From: Acidobacteriota bacterium | GTDB taxonomy: Bacteria > Acidobacteriota > Terriglobia > Terriglobales > Acidobacteriaceae | Direction of reading: 5' to 3' | Length of the DNA: 15,574 bases | Assembly: GCA_021778815.1 (NCBI GenBank) | Contig: JAJYBW010000024.1 | Span: 1-15,574 of the forward strand | Part shown: piece by piece, positions 6,937 to 13,506 of the stretch | Layout of the letters: the number at the start of each line of letters is the position of its first letter | Position numbering within the stretch: the stretch's first letter is position 1 | Made by a program: the position numbers and the translations under genes | The notes under the pieces: model-generated | Database searches by the model: none | What the model was told of the DNA's origin: nothing | Seen by the model: the letters and a program-made list of their open reading frames with translations, nothing else

Positions 6937-9900
6937 GTGACTTCTCGATCACTTTTTCCAGAACCCGGCAACGACATGAAACAACGCAGGTTGTGGAGGA
7001 GAGGTCTGCTATGGATCACGGGCGGCATCGGATTTGTTCTCCTATTGCTGGTGGTTGGAGTCGGCGCGCTGCTGCACAATGGTCGCTTCCACCAATACTT
7101 GCTGCATAAGGCCGACCAAGTTGCGAGCGAGCGACTTGGGACTCGCGTCACGCTGCAGAATTTCTCGATTCGCCTTGCCAATTTAAGTGTGGACCTATAT
7201 GGATTGACCATCGATGGCGCTCCCCCGTATTCGACTCCACCGTTGTTGCAGGTGCGGCACATTGCGCTCGACTTTCGTGTTGTCTCGGTCTGGCACCGGA
7301 AGTGGTATTTCGACCACATCCGCGCCGACAATCCGGTGGTGCGGATACGGACCGATGCCCGTGGGATTTCCAACCTGCCCACTCTGAAAAGTACAGGCAG
7401 CACCCACGCTAATATTTTTGAGCTGGGTATTCGTCATGCATCGCTGCATCACGGAGAACTGTATGCCAACGACAAGAAAATTCCTCTCGACGCCGAACTG
7501 CGCGACGTAGACTTTTCCTCCTCGTTCGATAGCGGGAAACGGACATATTCGGGGTCACTCAGTTATCGCGACGGCCAAATGCGGTTTGGCTCGTTCAATT
7601 CGATCCGTCATAACCTCCAGGCTCAATTTACAGCTACTGCGAACACCTTCGATCTGACAAACATGAAGATCGACAGCGGATCCTCTCAATTCGGAATGAC
7701 AGCGACACTCAGCAACTATGACGACCCAACCATCAACGCACACTACAATGCAGTGCTCGACGGCACCGCAGTCCGACAAGTCCTCAAGAATCATTCGATC
7801 CCTTCCGGTAGCGTCGTCACCAGTGGTTCCGTTCAATATCAGCACTCTTTGCGCCTACCATTGCTTGACTCGCTGACCGTCGAAGGTTCACTGACGAGCC
7901 GTCAACTCGACGTGCGCGAGAAGCAGATTCGAACTCAGGTACGCAATGTTGCCACGCACTACTCACTCAAGAATGGAAGCTTGAGCTTCCAGCATGTCCG
8001 CGCAGCGCTGCTCAGCGGTGTAGCCGATGGCGACGTGGTCATCCACGACATTAGCGGCAACTCACTTGCATCGCTGAATGCCTCTCTGCACGGGATTTCG
8101 ATGGCAAATGCGCAGCAACTCCTCGCGCGCTTCGCCGCCACAAAAGATGTGTCGCTCCGTGGAACATTGAACGGCACCGTCCAGGCAAAATGGGGGCGAA
8201 GTCTCGATAACCTGACAGTTCAAACGACTCTTGCGATCCGCGGAGATATTTCCAATGTTCATGCGGAACAACTCAATTTAAGCGCGCTCCCCATCTCAGG
8301 AGTGATCCGTGGCACGTACAGCGCTGCGAATCAACAGATCAACCTGACCAACAGTTATCTCCAGATGCCGCAGACCTCTCTTACGATGAATGGCACCGTT
8401 AGCCAGCGATCCAGTCTGGCGGTCCATTTCCAATCCAGTGACCTGGCGGAACTTGAATCGCTCGCCGATGCTTTCCGTCCGGGCATCGGAGGCAAATCCA
8501 GCAAGCTCGGGTTAGCCGGAACAGTCTCGTTCGACGGAACGATCAAAGGATCCGCTTCCGAGCCTCATGTTGCTGGTCAGCTTGCTGGTTCCAATCTTCG
8601 ATTCCGTGGGAATCAGTGGCGATCGCTACGGACAAGTGTGGAAGCGAGCCCATCGCTGGTAAGCTTGCAGCATGGAATCCTAGTTCCAGAGCCCCATGGA
8701 ACCGTTAATTTCTCAGGCAGTGTTGCGCTCAACAATTGGTCGTTCACAAGGCAGAATCCAATTCAGGTTGAACTCAACGCCAGTCAACTCGACCTGGTTG
8801 ACCTAACCAGGCTCGTCAATTCAGGCTTGCCCGTAGATGGGACGCTGGCGGCAAACATACATATCCACGGGACTGCTCTAAGCCCGATTGGCCACGGAAA
8901 CATCACTCTGACGCGTGCAAAGATTTACCAGCAGCCGATCCGCTCCGCAAATTTGAATTTCAGTGGATCCGATGGGCAGGTGAAAGGCAATCTCTCTGCC
9001 CGCGTCGCTTCCGGCACCGTGCAAACCGCATTTAGCTTCCGTCCGGAACAAAAGAGCTTTGCCGCGAAACTATCGGCGACCGGTATTGCGTTGGCGCAGC
9101 TTGAAATTCTCCAAGCCCACAACATTGATGCAAACGGTACCGTCAATCTGAGTGCAAATGGCGAAGGACTGATAAGTAATCCGCAGTTCAACGCGACTGT
9201 GCAGACGTCGAAGCTGGAAGTCAGTCACCAGGCGATCGATAAATTGGAATTGCAGGCTTCCGTCGCAAATCATGTTGCCACAGCGGATCTCAACTCTCAG
9301 GCAATCCACAGCTCGATACGGGCACACGCAAACATCAACCTCACAGGCGACTACTTTGCAGATGCAACCCTGGATACGCAATCGATCCCGTTACAGCCCT
9401 TGCTCGCCACGTATGCGCCGGAACAGGCCTCTAACTTCGGCGGGGCGACGGAAGTCCATGCGACGCTGCAGGGTCCGCTGAAAGATTGGAAGCAACGAGA
9501 GATTCACGCAACGCTACCCGAACTAAAAGTGAACTATGGCAATTCAGTCCAGCTTGCCGCAGCCTCTCCCATTCATATTGACTATACCCATGGCTTGATT
9601 GCGCTCCAGAGAGCTTCCATCCGCGGGACTGACACAGATTTGCAGATCCAGGGAACCATCCCGACAGTCGGCAATCGTCCCATCCAACTGCTGCTTCTTG
9701 GAACGATGAACCTGCAAATCGCGCAACTTCTTGACCCCGATTACAAAAGCTCCGGGCAATTGCGATTCAATATCAATTCCTATGGAGCAAGAACCGATCC
9801 AAACATCGAAGGAGAAGTCGATGTGGTTGACGCCAGCTTTTACGGCGGTGGCCTGCCGCTCGGTCTCCAACACGGCAACGGAGTCTTAACCCTGACGAAG

Positions 9901-10947
9901 AATCGCCTCAACATCAAAGCGTTTAAGGCCAATTCCGGTGGCGGCACGGTGACCGCGCAAGGAGGAGTTACATTCCGCCCGTCGATTCATTTCGATCTGG
10001 GAATCTCCGCCAAAGACATCCGCATGCTCTATCCCCAAGGCGTTCGCGAGCAGTTAGCAGGTGACATTCGCCTGGTGGGAAATATTGACAACGCCGTTCT
10101 CGGCGGTCGCGTGCAAATTGAGAATTTGTCGTTCACACCCGACTTCGATTTAGCCAGCTTCACCGGCCAGCTCTCTGGAGGCATAGCTCCCCCGCCATCG
10201 CAAGGGTTTGCGCAAAATACCCGATTGAACATTGCGATTAGCTCCCTCAATAACTTGAACCTGGTTAGCCGCACCCTGAGCGTGAACGGAACCGCCAACT
10301 TGCAAGTGCGCGGCACCGTCGCCCAGCCGGTGATTCTGGGCCGCGTCAATCTTACGAATGGAGACGTGATCTTCAACGGCAATCGGTTTACCGTCAGCGG
10401 AGGGACCGTTCAGTTCGTCAATCCGGCCGAGACGCAGCCCGTAGTCAACCTTGCCTTGAACACGACCATCCAGCAGTACAACATTCATTTGCGCTTCAAC
10501 GGTCCTGTAGATCAATTGCGCACCAACTACACTTCAGATCCATCGCTACCGGCCGCCGACATCATTAACTTGCTCGCCTTTGGCGAGACAACCGAAGCCA
10601 GCGCCGCCGGTCCGGCGACACCGACCAATCAAGCTGCGATGGGTCTGGTCGCTTCTCAGGTCAGTAGTCAAATCACCAGCCGCGTGGCAAAAATTGCGGG
10701 CATCTCCCAGCTCTCCATCAATCCCGTGTTAGCCGGCGGCAGCATACAGGGACCGTCCGGCGCCGTTGTCACCATTCAGCAAAGGGTGACTGGCAATCTC
10801 TTTGTCACATTCTCTACGAACGTCGCCACCACGCAGAATCAGGTGATCATGGGACAGTATAATATATCGCCCCGAGTGTCTTTCAGTGTGACCCGCGACC
10901 AGAACGGCGGAGTGGCGTTCGATACCCTCTTCAAGAGAAACTGGTAG
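6937..10947 (+). CDS. tamB: TamB family inner-membrane-anchored translocation/assembly protein
   Basis: The 1336-residue product has the TamB layout. A single membrane anchor lies near residues 24-47 (basic RRLWRR then a Leu/Val/Gly-rich stretch). An AsmA-like N-terminal region follows (VTLQNFSIRLANLSVDLYGL, then a DNPVVRI strand). Next comes a very long run of beta-strand repeats, as in the hydrophobic groove of bridge-like lipid transfer proteins. The C-terminal TamB (DUF490) domain includes DPSLPAADIINLLAFG at 1201-1216, a family signature, and ends in a strand-rich tail (FDTLFKRNW). The protein spans the periplasm, carrying phospholipid and/or helping Omp85 insert barrels. Start: GTG 6937 with TAAGGA; ATG 6976 would remove 13 residues. 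It is in an operon with the Omp85 gene (11-base gap) and convergent with the downstream transporter. Length is close to E. coli TamB. No frameshift is seen. Confidence 0.93.
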   Translation: MTSRSLFPEPGNDMKQRRLWRRGLLWITGGIGFVLLLLVVGVGALLHNGRFHQYLLHKADQVASERLGTRVTLQNFSIRLANLSVDLYGLTIDGAPPYSTPPLLQVRHIALDFRVVSVWHRKWYFDHIRADNPVVRIRTDARGISNLPTLKSTGSTHANIFELGIRHASLHHGELYANDKKIPLDAELRDVDFSSSFDSGKRTYSGSLSYRDGQMRFGSFNSIRHNLQAQFTATANTFDLTNMKIDSGSSQFGMTATLSNYDDPTINAHYNAVLDGTAVRQVLKNHSIPSGSVVTSGSVQYQHSLRLPLLDSLTVEGSLTSRQLDVREKQIRTQVRNVATHYSLKNGSLSFQHVRAALLSGVADGDVVIHDISGNSLASLNASLHGISMANAQQLLARFAATKDVSLRGTLNGTVQAKWGRSLDNLTVQTTLAIRGDISNVHAEQLNLSALPISGVIRGTYSAANQQINLTNSYLQMPQTSLTMNGTVSQRSSLAVHFQSSDLAELESLADAFRPGIGGKSSKLGLAGTVSFDGTIKGSASEPHVAGQLAGSNLRFRGNQWRSLRTSVEASPSLVSLQHGILVPEPHGTVNFSGSVALNNWSFTRQNPIQVELNASQLDLVDLTRLVNSGLPVDGTLAANIHIHGTALSPIGHGNITLTRAKIYQQPIRSANLNFSGSDGQVKGNLSARVASGTVQTAFSFRPEQKSFAAKLSATGIALAQLEILQAHNIDANGTVNLSANGEGLISNPQFNATVQTSKLEVSHQAIDKLELQASVANHVATADLNSQAIHSSIRAHANINLTGDYFADATLDTQSIPLQPLLATYAPEQASNFGGATEVHATLQGPLKDWKQREIHATLPELKVNYGNSVQLAAASPIHIDYTHGLIALQRASIRGTDTDLQIQGTIPTVGNRPIQLLLLGTMNLQIAQLLDPDYKSSGQLRFNINSYGARTDPNIEGEVDVVDASFYGGGLPLGLQHGNGVLTLTKNRLNIKAFKANSGGGTVTAQGGVTFRPSIHFDLGISAKDIRMLYPQGVREQLAGDIRLVGNIDNAVLGGRVQIENLSFTPDFDLASFTGQLSGGIAPPPSQGFAQNTRLNIAISSLNNLNLVSRTLSVNGTANLQVRGTVAQPVILGRVNLTNGDVIFNGNRFTVSGGTVQFVNPAETQPVVNLALNTTIQQYNIHLRFNGPVDQLRTNYTSDPSLPAADIINLLAFGETTEASAAGPATPTNQAAMGLVASQVSSQITSRVAKIAGISQLSINPVLAGGSIQGPSGAVVTIQQRVTGNLFVTFSTNVATTQNQVIMGQYNISPRVSFSVTRDQNGGVAFDTLFKRNW

Positions 10948-11016
10948 GTAAAACGGTGCGACGGCTACATCCATTCTTCCCATAGAAAGCTTGTCTTCCG
11001 ACGCGCTTCCAAGGTT

Positions 11017-11949
11017 TTATAGGGTGATCCAACCCGCTCGAATTGCCAGCAGCGAAGTGGTTGCAATCACCGCCCATAGGCACACACCCTGGAGAAATGG
11101 ACGGACGCCCACGCGACGAATTGTATTTTTCGATAGCCCTGTGCCGATCAAAAAGAGTACGACTGTAAGCCCAATTTGACCCAGGTGACTCATCACCGAA
11201 TAGGCCTTCGCACCCGCGGGAAGATATGTCTTCGCCACCGCCGCCAGGCAGAAGAGCAGAATGAACCATGGCCACTTGATGCGCGTTTTGCTTTTGCTGG
11301 CATAGGCGGTCACCATCGACACTGGGATAATCCATAAAGCTCTTGCCAGCTTTACCGTTGTGCCAATCTGCAATGCCTGAGCTCCGTATTTCGCCGCTGC
11401 GCCCACCACCGAACTGGTATCGTGGATGGCCAATGCCGCCCACAGGCCAAACTGCGTCTGGCTCAAATGCAGTGCGAAGCCAATCGCGGGAAAAAGCAGA
11501 AGGGCCACGGAGTTGAGAATGAACACCGTCCCCAGCGACATCGCCATTTCCTCTTCATCCGGCCGGGTAATCGACGAGATCGCGGCAATCGCGCTCCCTC
11601 CGCAAATGGCCGTACCCGCAGTGATCAGAAACGAGGCTTTCTTCGTTACCCCAAGCAGGCGGCCGAGGGCCCAGCCCAGCAACATGGCCACGGAAATACT
11701 GATCGCGGTATAGATAAATCCTGCGCGACCGGCGTGAATTACCTGCCGCAAGTTCATCCCGAAGCCCAATGCGACCACTGCGGCCTGCAATAGAAAGTGA
11801 GACAGGTTCCTGCTGTCCATGTGATAAGGATGAGGGAAGGTAAATCCATAGGCGATACCAGCTATTAAGGCGACTGCTGGAGATACGATTCCGCTTGCAG
11901 TCAGGATCAACCCAATAAAGAAGATGGTTTTCGAATTCAACGATTTCAA
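11017..11949 (-). CDS. yeiH: YeiH-family putative sulfate exporter (membrane transporter)
   Basis: The roughly 310-residue, highly hydrophobic protein belongs to the YeiH / putative sulfate exporter family (PF03601). Family motifs are TAGTAICGGSAIAA (about 110-123, between membrane helices) and AIHDTSSVVGAA (about 174-185). Early helices include LLQAAVVALGFGMNL; I estimate about ten membrane helices by eye. The frame opens further to GTG at 11961, but the perfect GGAGGA at 11954-11959 lies inside those first codons and is spaced four bases from TTG at 11949, so I choose TTG (MKSLNSKTIFF). It is divergent from a LysR-type regulator, the arrangement seen for E. coli yeiH-yeiE. The name 'sulfate exporter' is a family label; the substrate here, perhaps sulfite, sulfate or an organosulfonate, is inference. 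It is convergent with tamB, and I see no good terminator between them. Confidence 0.88.
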   Translation of the reverse strand: MKSLNSKTIFFIGLILTASGIVSPAVALIAGIAYGFTFPHPYHMDSRNLSHFLLQAAVVALGFGMNLRQVIHAGRAGFIYTAISISVAMLLGWALGRLLGVTKKASFLITAGTAICGGSAIAAISSITRPDEEEMAMSLGTVFILNSVALLLFPAIGFALHLSQTQFGLWAALAIHDTSSVVGAAAKYGAQALQIGTTVKLARALWIIPVSMVTAYASKSKTRIKWPWFILLFCLAAVAKTYLPAGAKAYSVMSHLGQIGLTVVLFLIGTGLSKNTIRRVGVRPFLQGVCLWAVIATTSLLAIRAGWITL

Positions 11950-11953
11950 CGGT

Positions 11954-11959
11954 TCCTCC
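11954..11959 (-). promoter_or_regulatory. Ribosome binding site deciding the yeiH start
   Basis: Read on the minus strand, GGAGGA lies four bases before TTG at 11949. The longer GTG start at 11961 has no comparable site and would place GGAGGA inside the coding region. Confidence 0.6.
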
Positions 11960-11961
11960 AC

Positions 11962-12174
11962 TCTTTAGTCTCGCGGTGCCAGAGATGCAAGTCCAAGAGG
12001 AAGTTCTTATCGCGAATCGCTCCAACTTATACCCGCGCCTTCGATCGGCACATCGCGAAATCGGCTTGACTGGCAACATTCTGCGACAATCGTGAGAATG
12101 ACTCGTACGTTGCCTTCAGCGAGTCCAATGGGGATGAGGCGGGCTCAGCTCCGCCTGAATGAGTTGACCTTGCG
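11962..12174. promoter_or_regulatory. Divergent control region between yeiH and the LysR gene
   Basis: These 213 bases must hold the promoters of both divergent genes. TTCTTATCGCGAA at 12004-12016 fits the LysR-type T-N11-A box, with TTC and GAA as the dyad arms. ATCGCGAATCG (12009-12019) recurs as ATCGCGAAATCG (12052-12063), 43 bases away, about four helical turns. A TTGACT lies at 12066-12071, but the -10-like hexamers near it (GACAAT 12085, GAGAAT 12094) are badly spaced, so I do not assign a promoter. Autoregulation by the LysR protein is inferred from the usual behaviour of divergent LysR pairs. Confidence 0.5.
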
Positions 12175-13107
12175 ATGGAGAATTCTCGCTTCAAAGTCTT
12201 TCGAATCGTGGCGCAGCATTTGAACTTCAGCCGGGCTGCGGAAGAACTTTCTCTTTCCCAGCCCGCCGTCACACAGCAGATCAAAGCCCTCGAAGAGGAA
12301 TATGGGGTTCCCCTTTTCGATCGAAGCGGTGGTCGAATCACCTTGACAGCGGCTGGCAACGCCTTAGTTCCCTTTGCCAACAAGTTGAAAGCGATCTCTG
12401 ACGAAGCGTACGAAGCCGTAGTCGGAACCGGTCGCCATCCGGCCGGCAGCCTCGCACTCGGTGCATCGCAAACCATTGGACAATACCTTCTGCCGCAGCT
12501 GGTGGCCGCATTCCTCCGCGAAAATCCACGCATTTCAATCACCGCGATCAGTGGGAATACGGATGAAATGCTCAGAGCCCTCACTGCCGGACGGATCCAG
12601 TTGGCGTTGGTGGAAGGCCCCGGGTTACGCAAAGATGTCCATATCGAACCGTACATGGAGGACCACATGGTTCTGGTCGTACCGGCAAGCCATGAGTGGG
12701 CCGACCACGAGATCGAAATCAATCAGCTGAAACAAGAACACCTGCTGATGCGAGAATTCGGATCGGGATCACGCCGAGTCTTGGAAGCTGCATTATCGAA
12801 AGCCGGCCTCAGAAAAAAGGATCTGAAAACGACCATGGAACTCGATTCCACCGAAGCACTGCTCAGTGCCGTAGAAGCCGGCCTGGGTGTCACCTTCGTG
12901 TCGCGCTGGGCGGTGCGCAATCAGCTCGCACTGGGCACACTTCGGCTCGCGCGCGTCAGAAAACTCCGCCTATCTAGAATGTTTTCTATCGCATACCAGC
13001 TGGGACCGGAACCAACTGGAAATGCAGGCGCCTTCCGTCGCTTTATGCTCCACCGCTCGACGGAACTGCTTCCCCGGGTGACTGGGAAGGCCCGAAGAAA
13101 GGGCTGA
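12175..13107 (+). CDS. LysR-type transcriptional regulator, CysL/YeiE-like
   Basis: The 310-residue protein has an N-terminal winged helix-turn-helix (1-60: FSRAAEELSLSQPAVTQQIK holds the helix-turn-helix, with PLFDRSGGRITLT forming the wing). An effector-binding periplasmic-protein-like domain follows at about 90-295, including GASQTIG (96-102) and a YLLP strand typical of the CysL/CbbR/YeiE branch. The C-terminus is basic. The ATG at 12175 is the first start in frame: an in-frame TGA at 12160-12162 closes it upstream. It is divergent from the yeiH-type transporter, so it probably controls that gene and itself. Relatives respond to sulfur metabolites (CysL controls sulfite reductase; YeiE is linked to sulfite); the effector here is not readable from sequence. 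The downstream alpha-galactosidase is separated by 0.4 kb and is probably not a target. Confidence 0.93.
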   Translation: MENSRFKVFRIVAQHLNFSRAAEELSLSQPAVTQQIKALEEEYGVPLFDRSGGRITLTAAGNALVPFANKLKAISDEAYEAVVGTGRHPAGSLALGASQTIGQYLLPQLVAAFLRENPRISITAISGNTDEMLRALTAGRIQLALVEGPGLRKDVHIEPYMEDHMVLVVPASHEWADHEIEINQLKQEHLLMREFGSGSRRVLEAALSKAGLRKKDLKTTMELDSTEALLSAVEAGLGVTFVSRWAVRNQLALGTLRLARVRKLRLSRMFSIAYQLGPEPTGNAGAFRRFMLHRSTELLPRVTGKARRKG

Positions 13108-13256
13108 AAGTGCCCGAAATCTGGCCAATCGATCGAATCACCAGGTTCTCGAACCATACTGAATAGCTACCCTTGGAACCCAATTCCCCGCCGACACCCC
13201 AATCCGCCCCAAAAAGGAATGCGAAGGAAAAACGTCGATTATTTTCCTTAAAAGGG

Positions 13257-13262
13257 TATGAT
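13257..13262 (+). promoter_or_regulatory. Candidate -10 box
   Basis: TATGAT is one base from the consensus TATAAT and lies 245 bases before the alpha-galactosidase start. No recognisable -35 sits 16-18 bases upstream, so this is a weak call; TATACT at 13279-13284 is a rival. Confidence 0.3.
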
Positions 13263-13344
13263 TCGTAATGGAACGGGTTATACTCGCAATTATCTTGCAC
13301 GGCGTTTCCCGCCCGAACAAGATTCGCGACCCTTGAAGTCTTGC

Positions 13345-13376
13345 CCTCCGCTGCATCACCCCCCACGGAGGATTTT
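13345..13376 (+). terminator. Possible terminator or attenuator hairpin
   Basis: CCTCCG (13345-13350) pairs perfectly with CGGAGG (13366-13371) around a 15-base loop, followed by ATTTTGTT. The T-tract is interrupted and the loop is large. It could end the LysR transcript or attenuate transcription into the alpha-galactosidase gene. Confidence 0.4.
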
Positions 13377-13389
13377 GTTCGATTCGAAC
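13377..13389. promoter_or_regulatory. Candidate operator palindrome
   Basis: GTTCG, a three-base spacer ATT, and CGAAC form a perfect 13-bp palindrome just after the hairpin and 118 bases before the alpha-galactosidase start. It could be a repressor site; five-base arms can also arise by chance. Confidence 0.3.
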
Positions 13390-13506
13390 ACCGCAATTGA
13401 TTCTTCTCCCTTGGCGATAGACAGTGACGCTTAGCCGGTATGGGTAAGTTGTCGGATGCACGTTGCCAGCTCAAATTGCCCTTTTCGATAGAGAGGAACG
13501 AAACCT

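Larger units (their letters stand above)
13108..13506 (+). other. 0.4-kb intergenic leader upstream of the alpha-galactosidase
   Basis: I see no protein gene here. Contents by eye: TATGAT (13257-13262) and TATACT (13279-13284), -10-like but without a convincing -35; a hairpin with T-rich tail (13345-13380); a 13-bp palindrome (13377-13389); and AGAGGA (13492-13497), a ribosome binding site nine bases before GTG 13507. A 22-codon ATG frame (13268-13336) sits between the -10 box and the hairpin but has no ribosome binding site. Confidence 0.5.

Noticed and set aside
10948..11016. Bidirectional terminator between convergent tamB and yeiH
   Set aside because: I could not find a stem of useful length with a T-tract on either strand in these 69 bases.
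12066..12099. Sigma-70 promoter for the LysR gene from TTGACT
   Set aside because: The nearest -10-like hexamers are 13 and 22 bases away, outside the usual 16-18 spacing.
12027..12722. 231-codon minus-strand frame antisense to the LysR gene
   Set aside because: Composition rich in Arg/Ser/Cys, no domain, and it covers the conserved LysR DNA-binding region, which is clearly the real coding frame.
13089..13115. Two overlapping 4-bp hairpins at the LysR stop codon (GCCC/GGGC and GGGC/GCCC) as a terminator
   Set aside because: Stems are only four pairs and no T-tract follows either of them.
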